A stretch of 15,549 bases of DNA from JBCCEJ01 sp039030335 (GTDB lineage Bacteria > Pseudomonadota > Gammaproteobacteria > HK1), in NCBI GenBank assembly GCA_039030335.1, contig JBCCEJ010000103.1, positions 1 through 15,549 on the forward strand. The letters run 5' to 3'. The position numbers were made by a program, and so were the translations under genes. Position 1 is the stretch's first letter; each line of letters starts with the position of its first letter. A model generated the notes under the pieces. The model saw nothing but the letters and a program-made list of their open reading frames with translations. It ran no database searches and had not been told where the DNA came from. Shown here piece by piece: positions 7,591 through 15,353 of the stretch.

Positions 7591-8598
7591 ATGCGAGCAA
7601 CAGCGATCATGGCCCACGGCGGCCAGGAACAGGTGGTCTACCACACCGACTTTCCGGATCCGGTTCCCGAAGCTGGCGAAGTGGTCGTTCGCGTGCGCGC
7701 TTCGTCGCTCAACTATCACGATGTATTCACCCGCCGTGGCATGCCGGGTATCAAGCTGACGCTACCGGTCATCCCGGGATTGGACGTCGCCGGTGAGATC
7801 GCCGAACTCGGCGAAGGAGTTGCGGATTGGCGTGTTGGCGACCGTGTGCTTATCGATCCGGTCAATCGCACCAAAGGCGGGCTGGTTGGCGAAACCACCC
7901 ACGGCGGACTGGCCGAATTCTGCAAGGTGCCAGCCGATCAGCTCGTCACGATTCCCGAGGGCGTAACTTACGCGCAGGCCGCCGCACTGCCGGTCGCCTA
8001 TGGCACCGCGCACCGCATGATGTTTGCCAACGGACACGTCAGGGAAGGTGAAAAAGTCCTGATCCTGGGCGCCAGCGGCGGTGTCGGCACCTGTTGCGTG
8101 CTGCTCGCCAAGATGGTCGGTGCGGAGGTCATATCGTGCGCCAGCACGCAGGACAAGCTCGATCGCCTGGGCACCATGGGCTCAGACCATCTGCTGAACT
8201 ACACCGATACGAACTTCACGAAATGGGTGTACGAGAAGTACGGCAAACCGTATCGCCGCTCCTTCGATGGCGGCGTGGACGTCGTCGTCAACTTCACCGG
8301 CGGCGACACCTGGGTGCCGAGCCTGAAAGCGTTGAAACGCGGCGGACGCCTGCTCACCTGCGGCGCGACCGCCGGTTATGACCCGACCGAAGATATCCGC
8401 TACATCTGGACCTTCGAGCTGAAAGTCCTCGGCTCCAACTCATGGCTGGTCGAAGACCTGACCGCGCTGATGGAGTACATACGCGACGGCCGGATGGAAC
8501 CGGTGATCGACAAGGTGCTCCCACTCGAGGAGGCGGCCGAAGGTATCCGGCTCATCGAGGACCGCGAAGTCTTCGGGAAGATCATCATCGAACCGTAG
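7591..8598 (+). CDS. Zinc-free MDR-family dehydrogenase, quinone-oxidoreductase-like
   Basis: NAD(P)H-dependent oxidoreductase of the medium-chain dehydrogenase/reductase superfamily, 335 aa. The GroES-like N-terminal domain shows ASSLNYHDVFTRRGMPG (37-53) and PVIPGLDVAGEI (59-70). The Rossmann nucleotide loop is ILGASGGVGT (158-167). GGRLLTCGATAGYD (251-264) is also typical. The four-cysteine structural zinc lobe of classic alcohol dehydrogenases is absent, and the usual catalytic-zinc Cys is replaced in the NYHD segment. This points to the quinone oxidoreductase/enoyl reductase branch, although automated pipelines may call it a zinc-binding alcohol dehydrogenase. The start is ATG 7591, with AGGAG 11 nt upstream overlapping the end of the VOC gene. 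The frame is open further upstream, but only as an out-of-frame reading of that gene. Confidence 0.85.
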   Translation: MRATAIMAHGGQEQVVYHTDFPDPVPEAGEVVVRVRASSLNYHDVFTRRGMPGIKLTLPVIPGLDVAGEIAELGEGVADWRVGDRVLIDPVNRTKGGLVGETTHGGLAEFCKVPADQLVTIPEGVTYAQAAALPVAYGTAHRMMFANGHVREGEKVLILGASGGVGTCCVLLAKMVGAEVISCASTQDKLDRLGTMGSDHLLNYTDTNFTKWVYEKYGKPYRRSFDGGVDVVVNFTGGDTWVPSLKALKRGGRLLTCGATAGYDPTEDIRYIWTFELKVLGSNSWLVEDLTALMEYIRDGRMEPVIDKVLPLEEAAEGIRLIEDREVFGKIIIEP

Positions 8599-8643
8599 CG
8601 TGACCGCGCGTCGCCCTGGCTCGCAAACTCTGAACAGGAACAG

Positions 8644-9792
8644 ATGGCAATGCTGAGCTGTCAACGCGATGCGTTCTCGATCCCCGACGGTGTGCACTAT
8701 TTCAACTGCGCGTCCATGGCGCCGCTGCTCAGGTCAGCGGAAGCAGCCGGTACGGCCGGCCTGCAGCGTCAGCGCCTGCCGGTCGCTGCTAGTCCGGCGG
8801 ACTACTTCGCGGAACCGACGCGCCTTCGCGAAACGATCGCACGACTCATCAACTGCGAAACGTCGCGCATCGCGCTGACTCCGGCGGTCAGCTACGGCGT
8901 TGCGATCGCCGCGAACAATCTCGAGCTGCACGCCGGCCAGAACGTCGTGGTCGTCGAAGACGAGTTTCCGAGCGACGTCTACCCATGGATGCGGGCCTGT
9001 GAGCACGCGGGCGCGACGTTGCGAACGGTTGCGCGAGCGCCTGACTCCACCAGCTGGAATACGGCGGTGCTGGAGCATATCGACGCGAACACGGCACTGG
9101 TTTGCGTGTCTACGGTGAACTGGACCGACGGTCTCCGGTTCGACGTCGGGCGCATCGGTGAGCGTTGCCGTGCCGTCGGTGCAGTGTTCGTCGTCGACGG
9201 TACGCAGTCGATCGGCGCGGCGCCGTTCGACTTCGCTCAGATTCAACCCGACCTGCTGGTCTGTGCAGGCTACAAGTGGTTGCTGGGTCCTTACCAGATG
9301 GGCTTCGCTGCAGTCGGCGATCGATTGCTCGAAGGGGAGCCGTTCGAGTTGCACTGGAGCACGCGGGCAGGCAGCGAAGACACCAGCAATACGGCCTACC
9401 ATCCGCGGTTTCGAGCTGGCGCGCGACGCTTCGATGTCGGCGAACAGAACAATCCGATCACCGTACCGATGTTGACCGCTGGCGTTCAGCAAGTACTCGA
9501 CTGGAGCGTCGCGTCCATCGCCGAGTACCTGGCTGCGCTCGCGACGGAGATCGATGCTGGCTTGAATCCGGAACACCACGTGCTCGTACCGGAACGCGAC
9601 CGTGACGCACATATTCTCGGTATTCGACTGCAGCAACCTGAATACATCGACACGACCATCGCGGCGCTTAAACGTGCAAACGTGCAGGTTTCGAAGCGCG
9701 GCAGCATCGTGCGCGTTGCGCCGCACCTGCACTGCGACTCGGGCTCGGTCGCCGCATTGCTACAAGCGCTGGAAGACGCCGCGCGCGCCTGA
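8644..9792 (+). CDS. Class V aminotransferase-fold PLP-dependent enzyme
   Basis: PLP enzyme of 382 aa, fold type I, class V. The Schiff-base lysine is in CAGYKWLLGPYQMG (K211). The ring-nitrogen Asp is in VFVVDGTQSIGA (D185). The carboxylate-binding Arg is probably R357 in KRGSIVRVAPHLH. The usual SufS active-site cysteine loop is not seen, so an Fe-S cysteine desulfurase role is unlikely. The sequence is closer to the isopenicillin-N-epimerase/kynureninase-like branch, whose members do transamination, epimerisation or beta/gamma elimination. ATG 8644 and ATG 8650 are both possible starts (AGGA about 4 or 10 nt upstream). It follows the dehydrogenase after 45 nt and is the last gene of the plus-strand set. 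Its stop is 15 nt from the dacB stop on the other strand. Confidence 0.83.
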   Translation: MAMLSCQRDAFSIPDGVHYFNCASMAPLLRSAEAAGTAGLQRQRLPVAASPADYFAEPTRLRETIARLINCETSRIALTPAVSYGVAIAANNLELHAGQNVVVVEDEFPSDVYPWMRACEHAGATLRTVARAPDSTSWNTAVLEHIDANTALVCVSTVNWTDGLRFDVGRIGERCRAVGAVFVVDGTQSIGAAPFDFAQIQPDLLVCAGYKWLLGPYQMGFAAVGDRLLEGEPFELHWSTRAGSEDTSNTAYHPRFRAGARRFDVGEQNNPITVPMLTAGVQQVLDWSVASIAEYLAALATEIDAGLNPEHHVLVPERDRDAHILGIRLQQPEYIDTTIAALKRANVQVSKRGSIVRVAPHLHCDSGSVAALLQALEDAARA

Positions 9793-9800
9793 ACGGTGCC

Positions 9801-9820
9801 GCTCGCGCTACTGCGCGTGC
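9801..9820. terminator. Possible bidirectional terminator hairpin at the convergent junction
   Basis: CGCGC (9804-9808) pairs with GCGCG (9813-9817) around a TACT loop, with two more pairs beyond a T/T mismatch. It sits between the converging aminotransferase and dacB genes, and the dacB stop lies in it. There is no T-run on either side, so termination efficiency is doubtful. Confidence 0.28.
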
Positions 9821-11226
9821 ACCCACTTTAAAACCGCGTTTTGCAGCGCCCGCCCGGACCCGTTACGCGCCCGGCCGTGGTTGAGGATCATCGTGACGGC
9901 GTATACGCGCCCGCTCGCCGCCAGCACGTAGCCGGAAATCGAGATGACGTTCTTCAGCAGTCCGGTCTTGAGGTGCATCCGGCCGCGCTCTTTGCCGCGC
10001 CGAAAGCGCGTGCGCAGTGTCCCGTCGATACCGGAGATCGACATCGAGGAAATGAACTCCGGCATGTGCGGCTCATGCCACGCTTTGATCAACAGCGCGT
10101 TCAGAAAGTCGGCTGAAACCCTGGCCGTGCGGGACAGGCCCGAACCATTGTCTATCACGAGCTTGCTCGTCTCGAGCCCACGCTGCTTGAGATGCGCGGC
10201 GACCGCTTTCGCGCCATCAGCCCGGCTGACCGGGGGGGGCTTGCGTTTGGCCGCCACGGCGTAGAGCAGCAGCCGGGCCATGACGTTGTTGCTCCACTTG
10301 TTGACCGGGCGTAGCAGCTCGGCAAGCGGTCGCGAATCCCAAACCATCAGCGGCTTTCTGCCCGCAGGGACGGCACCCTGCTTGAGGGCGCCCGTTATCG
10401 TACCGCCCCACTGTGCCCACGTGGATTTGAACGCACCAAACGCGTAGTCGGCGGTGTCCATCGTGCTGCGCGACAGTTCGTAGTTGACGCAAGCGGCCGG
10501 CAGTTTGCCGGTGAACCGCACATCAGTACTGTCCACGACCTGCATGCGCACATCGATATTGCGGCTGTTGCAGCGGCTTCTCGTGCGTTTCAGACGGTCC
10601 TGGATGTTGAGATTCGGCAAGCCCGGTACCGTCGTGATGCGCTGCCCTTTCGGCGCACCGGCTGCGTTGAAGATAAAGCGGGTCGCATTGAAGTTGACCG
10701 TCAAGGCCGTTGGGATAACGTTGTAGAGCCGGTGCGTCCCGCCGTCGAACGCGCCGGGCGTGTTCGGCTCCAGGCTGTGCAATGAATTGTCGATCAGCAG
10801 GTCGCCGCGTATCTCGCGAATGCCGAGCCGCCTCAGTTCACCCAGCATCTTCCAGAGTTCTTCCAGTACCAGATACGGGTCGCCGCGTCCGCGGATGGCG
10901 AGATCGCCGGTTAGAACACCTTTTTTGACAGGCCCTAGAGCAAAGATGTCGGTCTTGAACGTATGCGCCGGGCCGAGCGCGTCGAGCGCCGCCCAGCTCG
11001 TGACCAACTTCATTGTCGACGCCGGGTTTCGCGCCGTCGCGCCGTTTAACCGGACACGCGGCGATTGGCTCCGCACCCCTTGAATCACGACGCTGAGCGC
11101 CGACGACGGAATCTTGTACTTCTTGAGCGTCTTCGCGACGCTGCCGGGCAGGCCTTTGGCCTCACCGGGGGTGTTGGCACTGATACAAACCACCAGCGCG
11201 GCCAGCAGACAGAGAAAACGTAGCAT
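9808..11226 (-). CDS. dacB: D-alanyl-D-alanine carboxypeptidase/endopeptidase, PBP4 type (peptidase S13)
   Basis: Periplasmic penicillin-binding protein of 472 aa that trims or cleaves peptidoglycan cross-links. Numbered from ATG 11226, the N-terminus is a signal peptide (LRFLCLLAALVVCISA). The three serine-acyltransferase motifs are present: STMK with nucleophile S70 and K73, SNN at 312-314, and KTG at 420-422. The large insert between the first and second motifs is typical of S13 enzymes, and total length is close to E. coli DacB. NPASTMKLVTSWAAL and IDNGSGLSR are strong family signatures. The frame also allows TTG 11229 as start; ATG is preferred. No clear ribosome site is seen. It lies 40 nt downstream of the P450 gene, so it may be co-transcribed, although its function is housekeeping. 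It contains a run of eight G at 10232-10239 (plus strand). Confidence 0.92.
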   Translation of the reverse strand: MLRFLCLLAALVVCISANTPGEAKGLPGSVAKTLKKYKIPSSALSVVIQGVRSQSPRVRLNGATARNPASTMKLVTSWAALDALGPAHTFKTDIFALGPVKKGVLTGDLAIRGRGDPYLVLEELWKMLGELRRLGIREIRGDLLIDNSLHSLEPNTPGAFDGGTHRLYNVIPTALTVNFNATRFIFNAAGAPKGQRITTVPGLPNLNIQDRLKRTRSRCNSRNIDVRMQVVDSTDVRFTGKLPAACVNYELSRSTMDTADYAFGAFKSTWAQWGGTITGALKQGAVPAGRKPLMVWDSRPLAELLRPVNKWSNNVMARLLLYAVAAKRKPPPVSRADGAKAVAAHLKQRGLETSKLVIDNGSGLSRTARVSADFLNALLIKAWHEPHMPEFISSMSISGIDGTLRTRFRRGKERGRMHLKTGLLKNVISISGYVLAASGRVYAVTMILNHGRARNGSGRALQNAVLKWVHAQ

Positions 11227-11266
11227 CAACGGCGTGGTTGGCGCGGCGTGGGGCGGCAGACTGTTG

Positions 11267-12493
11267 TCACAGGCGACGGATTAGCGGCAGTTCGCAGAGC
11301 GTGCGCGATATGACAAACGGCTGATAGTCGAGTTCAGTGCTGGCGATCTCGAGACGCGGCAAGTAGGGCGCCAGCGCGCGAAAGCCAAGCGTGCCTTCGA
11401 GGCGTGCAACGGCGGCACCCAGGCAGTAGTGGATCGAATACCCGAAAGCCACATGCCGGTTCGGCGAGCGCAGGATGTCAAACTCATCCGGCAATTCGAA
11501 ACGGCGCGGGTCGCGGTTGGCGGCAGCCTGCAGCAGCAGCACGCGTTCACCAGGGGCAATCTCACGGCCCTGGTATGTCGTGCTCTCTGCGCCCAATCGC
11601 CACATCGCCTTGATCGGTCCCTCGAAACGCAGCACTTCTTCGACTGCGCCGGCCGCCCGTTCAGAGTCTTCCAACAACAAGTTGAGCTGCGACGGATGCT
11701 CCAGGAACAGTTTCACGCCGTTGGCGAGCAGATTGCGGGTCGTCTCGTGACCGGCGAACAGCAGCAGCACGCACGTCGCAACGATCTCTTCCTCGGTGAG
11801 TTCGGTTTCGTGCTCTCGCGCGACGATGAGGTCGCTTATGAGATCTTCGCCCGGCGCATCGCGGCGCTGTTCGATGAGATCGCGCACGAGCGTGGCGAAG
11901 GCGTCCAGCCCGCGCGCGGCGCGGTCCTGCCGGTCACCAACAGACGGCGCGCCAAAGAGCAGCATGACAATCTCGTCTGACCACCGTGCCATGTCATCGT
12001 GAAATTCCCGCGGGACGTCGAGCATGCCGGCGATCACACGCACCGGCAGCGGATTGGCGAACTGTTCGATGAAATCAAACTCCGCTGCGTCCTCCAACTC
12101 CTTCATCAACTCGTCGGTCAGCGTCTGGACGATGCCTTCCATACGCTGTACGGCACGAGGGCGGAACGCGTATTCAACCAGCTTGCGCAATCGTGAGTGT
12201 GCCGGCGGGTCCGTGAACACAATCCAGCGCGACAGCACCTCGTCGACGATCGGGTAGACGCTCGTGTCGTCGCGTTCACGCCGGCGATTGAGCACTGGCG
12301 ATACTCGGTCGGAACTCAACGCCTGGTCACGAAACGCCGCGCGCACATCGTCGTAGCGGGACAGGACCCAGGCGCCGAGCTGCGGGGACCAGTGTGCCGG
12401 GTCGTTTTCGCGCAGCCAGTTGTACGCCGGATACGGATCGCGGGACTGCGCCGGTGATGCGAGATCGGGAACTTCGGTAGCGGTGTGGCTCAT
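11267..12493 (-). CDS. Cytochrome P450, soluble bacterial type
   Basis: Heme monooxygenase of 408 aa, expected to hydroxylate or otherwise oxidise a small organic substrate in the cytoplasm using electrons from a ferredoxin system. Key features: N-terminal DPYPAYNWLRENDPAHW, helix C WIVFTDPPAHSRLRKLVEYAF with the heme-propionate His/Arg pair, I-helix oxygen-activation site AGHETT (247-252), ExxR E286/R289, and heme loop FGYSIHYCLG (350-359) with thiolate ligand C357. The second Gly of the usual FGxGxHxCxG motif is Ser353. There is no N-terminal membrane anchor and no fused reductase. No ferredoxin or ferredoxin reductase gene is in the window, so partners must be elsewhere. It lies 53 nt after the thioredoxin-fusion gene. 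The CYP family and substrate are not assignable by eye. Confidence 0.93.
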   Translation of the reverse strand: MSHTATEVPDLASPAQSRDPYPAYNWLRENDPAHWSPQLGAWVLSRYDDVRAAFRDQALSSDRVSPVLNRRRERDDTSVYPIVDEVLSRWIVFTDPPAHSRLRKLVEYAFRPRAVQRMEGIVQTLTDELMKELEDAAEFDFIEQFANPLPVRVIAGMLDVPREFHDDMARWSDEIVMLLFGAPSVGDRQDRAARGLDAFATLVRDLIEQRRDAPGEDLISDLIVAREHETELTEEEIVATCVLLLFAGHETTRNLLANGVKLFLEHPSQLNLLLEDSERAAGAVEEVLRFEGPIKAMWRLGAESTTYQGREIAPGERVLLLQAAANRDPRRFELPDEFDILRSPNRHVAFGYSIHYCLGAAVARLEGTLGFRALAPYLPRLEIASTELDYQPFVISRTLCELPLIRRL

Positions 12494-12546
12494 GGCTAAG
12501 GAACAGCTGTCAAATCGTCAGGAATTCGCATGCTTCGCGGCACTGG

Positions 12547-13983
12547 TCATTCTCGCATCAGGCGGGTCACTGGTTTGACCTCGTCCTGGCGTCGCATGGC
12601 AGGCCAACCACCGATCACAGCCGAGATCAGTGAGCCGCCGCCTCCGGCGCGCATCACCAGCAAAGTCCCGGCATGAAACTTGTCGATGAGATCGTCGCTT
12701 CCCCCACCCACGGCGCCTTCGGCGATGCCGCCAACACCTTCGGCCAGTTCCTGGCGCGGGCGCCGTAGTGCGTCGAGCAGCGCGGATTCAATTGTGCCGC
12801 GATCCCAACCTTCGCGTTTGAAGATGGCGAAATGATCTGGCGATATCAGCAAGATCGCGCCGCCCCATCCGTATAGCTTCGGATGCGTCACCGAAACGAG
12901 TCCGGCAGCAAGCGACCGGGCCAGTTCCGCTGCGCCGCGCGCCCGGTGCGCCCTCAGCCCGTGAACGCCGTCGGCGTGGAACAGCGTGACCGCATTATCT
13001 TCAGCGCGGAAACCGCGGGCAACGTGCAGGGGCATCCAGTCGGGGTCTGACTCATCTTCCGCGAAGCAGAACCCGACCTTGCCCGGATGCCCGAACACCG
13101 ACCGGTCGATCTCCATCGGCCTGCCACCCCCTACGTTGCGAATCAGGAGTTGCAGCGCCCGACCGATCGTTGAATTGGCCCGAGTGCCCTGCCCGAGGCA
13201 GTTGTGGCCGGAGTTGATGCCGATCCGCCGCGACACCGGTCCGTTCACGATCACGGCGGGGCCGGAGAACCACGTCGTGCAGAGCAGGCCGTGCAACGAG
13301 AACTCAGGTTCGAGAGCCGCTTCGATCGTGGTCAACAAGAGCGGCAGGTACTCAGGCCGGCAGCCCGCCATGACAGCGTTGATGGCCACTTTTTCAACCG
13401 TGCACTCGACGAGATTTGGCGGGATTAGCCCGACGATATCGTCTGGCGAGCGCGAAGTGCCACCGAGCATCCGAGCGATTCGCAAGTCTGTCGGCGGAAT
13501 GAGCGGCAAGCCGTCGCTCCAGCCGTGTTCGTACATCGTTTCATGCACATCGGCGTCCGGCGGCACGCCCACCTGCCGCGCCTGCAGAGCAACGGCCCCG
13601 TGTTCGAGCGCCAGGCGCTCGGCGATGCCCGGTTGCGTCGACAACGACCCGCAACCGGGCTGAAACGCAATGAGGTGCGCTCCCAGTTCAGGTAGCCCGG
13701 TGAGAGTCTGCCAGGCCGCGCGGTCCCAGCCGAGGACCCGATTCACCTCAGCGCCATCTTCGAACCGAACGAGCGTCGGCACGATGTCGATCTGATGCCG
13801 ATAGGACACGTCCAGTGCCCGGTCGTCTCGCAGCACATGCCGGAGCGTCGGAAAGTCGCCGCCGTCCTGGCGATAGACCTCGAGCGGCACCGCGGCTGCC
13901 AGCATTGCGAGCGCCGGCTCGGCCAGGCGGCAGGTGGGGCAGTCGGACTTGACTACCGCCACATAGCGCACCGTGGCATTCAC
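12547..13983 (-). CDS. Thioredoxin-like domain fused to a conserved Cys-containing domain of unknown function
   Basis: Protein of 478 aa from GTG 13983. Residues about 5-95 look like a thioredoxin fold: strand VRYVAVVKSD, redox motif CPTC (15-18), and IDIVPTLVRF, where P69 fits the cis-proline. A linker with FQPGCGSLSTQPGIAERL (107-124, C111) follows. Residues about 150-460 form a domain I do not recognise by function, with conserved-looking blocks HGWSDGLPLIPPTD (153-166), TVEKVAINAVMAGCRPEYLP (195-214), VIVNGPVSRRIGINSGH (244-260), ANSTIGRALQLLIRNVGGG (269-287) and GHPGKVGFCFAEDE (298-311), with cysteines at 194, 208, 235, 262 and 306. From memory, this second domain resembles a family encoded near UGSC-motif (seleno)proteins; I cannot verify that here. 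The GTG overlaps the MFS stop as GTGA. An upstream GTG at 14040 would add 19 residues and overlap the MFS gene by 61 nt. No signal peptide is seen, so it is probably cytoplasmic. Confidence 0.8.
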   Translation of the reverse strand: MNATVRYVAVVKSDCPTCRLAEPALAMLAAAVPLEVYRQDGGDFPTLRHVLRDDRALDVSYRHQIDIVPTLVRFEDGAEVNRVLGWDRAAWQTLTGLPELGAHLIAFQPGCGSLSTQPGIAERLALEHGAVALQARQVGVPPDADVHETMYEHGWSDGLPLIPPTDLRIARMLGGTSRSPDDIVGLIPPNLVECTVEKVAINAVMAGCRPEYLPLLLTTIEAALEPEFSLHGLLCTTWFSGPAVIVNGPVSRRIGINSGHNCLGQGTRANSTIGRALQLLIRNVGGGRPMEIDRSVFGHPGKVGFCFAEDESDPDWMPLHVARGFRAEDNAVTLFHADGVHGLRAHRARGAAELARSLAAGLVSVTHPKLYGWGGAILLISPDHFAIFKREGWDRGTIESALLDALRRPRQELAEGVGGIAEGAVGGGSDDLIDKFHAGTLLVMRAGGGGSLISAVIGGWPAMRRQDEVKPVTRLMRE

Positions 13984-15353
13984 GCCGGGACCGGCACCGG
14001 GGTCGGCGCAGGCGGGCGCCTCAAGCGCAATGCGAGCCACCCCAACAGCACGAGGTTCGCAACGTTGAAGACGACACCCGCATAAAAAGCTGGCGCGTAG
14101 CCGCCGGTCTGGTCAAACGACACACCGCCGAGGCCCGAACCGAGCGCCATTCCAATCGTGCCGAAGAACACGACGAGCCCCGTCCGGGCGCCAACGCCCT
14201 GACTCTTCAGGTGCTCCCGAATCACCACCGGATAACTCGGCAAAATGCCGCCGTAGCCAAGCCCGAACAGGAATGCGACCACGTAGAGCCCGGTCAGCGA
14301 ATCGACCGATGCCATGACACCCAGCATCACGGCCTGTGTGGCGGAGAAGATCATCAGCCCCCGAAGCGCACCGAGGCGCGACGACAGGAAACCGATACCG
14401 AACATGCTGCTAACTGCCGCGGCGAGCAGCATGACTGAGAGCAGATTGCCCCCGTGACGAGGGTCGTAGCCGATATCGCTCGCGTGCGACAACAGATGTG
14501 CGAGCGGCAAGGACATCGCGACGCAGCAGCCGACGATGGCCGCGCACAGCACAGCCGTGAAGGCAAAAGGTGAGATCGGGAGCGGTGCGGCTGATTCGCT
14601 CGCGTCTTTGCTGGCCGCCTTCGAGGCTGGCGGCTTGGGAATGAACGCGAGACTGAGCGGCACCATCGTCAGCAGCACGAAGCAGCCGTAGTAGAGGCTC
14701 GTCTCGCGCCAGCCGATGGTCGCGATGCCGTACTGAAACAACGGCGGCCAGCCCGCGCCGGCAATGGCCTGCCCGCTACCGACGATCCCGACAGCCATGC
14801 CGCGCCGGTGCTCGAACCAGTGCGTTATGTTGACCATGAGGGGCGAGAACAAAGTGGCGCGGCCGACCAGTCCCATCATGACGCCGTAGATGGTGTAGAG
14901 ATGCCAGTCCTGCTGCACGTAATACGTCAGGCAACCGCCTATGCCGATCATCAGAGCACCCAGACAGGCGGGGCGCGCCATACCGGCCCTGTCCAACCAG
15001 TACCCCATCAGAATGCCGCCCAGTCCGCCGCCCAGGTACTGCAGCGCATAGGCCACGGAAGGAACGGTGCGCGGCCAGTCGAACTCAGCGGCGATCGGCT
15101 TCAGCGCCGATACCAGCAGATAGACGCTGCCGGTGCCCGCAACCATCATGAACAACGATGCCCCGAGCACCACGTACGCGTACCGCGGTGGGGCCGGTGA
15201 TTCGCCAGCCGCGGCACTCTCGGCCTGGGCAACGGCCCCCTCTGCGGTGGACGACGCAAGTGGGGCGGGGGTCGGATCGTCGACACGCGGCACCTTCCCG
15301 CCGGTTACCGACCTCAGCACCCCGGCGGCCGCAAGTAACGGGAGCAACGTCAT
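13980..15353 (-). CDS. MFS transporter, monocarboxylate / oxalate-formate antiporter-like
   Basis: Inner-membrane transporter of 457 aa with about twelve hydrophobic segments. The first real membrane helix begins near residue 58 (YAYVVLGASLFMMVAG). The MFS loop 2-3 signature is degenerate: GYWLDRAGMARP (117-128). WFEHRRGMAVGIVGSG (179-194) after helix 4 is typical of the monocarboxylate/oxalate-formate branch, so the cargo is probably an organic acid. A hydrophilic Ala/Ser/Lys-rich loop (about 239-262) separates the two six-helix halves. The start is ATG 15353, which overlaps the upstream gene's stop as ATGA. The frame stays open to the window edge, but the extra N-terminus is Arg/Gly-rich and unlike protein. 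Residues 1-57 are an unusual Ala/Pro-rich leader, and a GTG start further in is possible. Confidence 0.85.
   Translation of the reverse strand: MTLLPLLAAAGVLRSVTGGKVPRVDDPTPAPLASSTAEGAVAQAESAAAGESPAPPRYAYVVLGASLFMMVAGTGSVYLLVSALKPIAAEFDWPRTVPSVAYALQYLGGGLGGILMGYWLDRAGMARPACLGALMIGIGGCLTYYVQQDWHLYTIYGVMMGLVGRATLFSPLMVNITHWFEHRRGMAVGIVGSGQAIAGAGWPPLFQYGIATIGWRETSLYYGCFVLLTMVPLSLAFIPKPPASKAASKDASESAAPLPISPFAFTAVLCAAIVGCCVAMSLPLAHLLSHASDIGYDPRHGGNLLSVMLLAAAVSSMFGIGFLSSRLGALRGLMIFSATQAVMLGVMASVDSLTGLYVVAFLFGLGYGGILPSYPVVIREHLKSQGVGARTGLVVFFGTIGMALGSGLGGVSFDQTGGYAPAFYAGVVFNVANLVLLGWLALRLRRPPAPTPVPVPA

Noticed and set aside
8734..9732. 332-codon minus-strand open frame opposite the PLP enzyme
   Set aside because: Arg-rich composition, no motifs, fully inside a gene with intact PLP-binding residues.
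8644..9792. SufS-type cysteine desulfurase for Fe-S assembly
   Set aside because: The active-site Cys loop of SufS is not visible and no suf genes are nearby; general class V PLP enzyme is the safer call.
12487..12513. TTGACA-like box on the minus strand just before the P450 start
   Set aside because: A -10 element at the right spacing would fall at the start codon or inside the gene, and no match is present there.
12986..13663. 225-codon plus-strand open frame opposite the thioredoxin-fusion gene
   Set aside because: It is an antisense shadow of a well-motivated coding frame. Its peptide is Ser/Arg/Pro-rich without recognisable motifs, and long antisense frames are common in GC-rich DNA.
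12547..13983. Selenocysteine in the thioredoxin-fusion gene
   Set aside because: The reading frame has no internal TGA; the redox motif is an ordinary CPTC.
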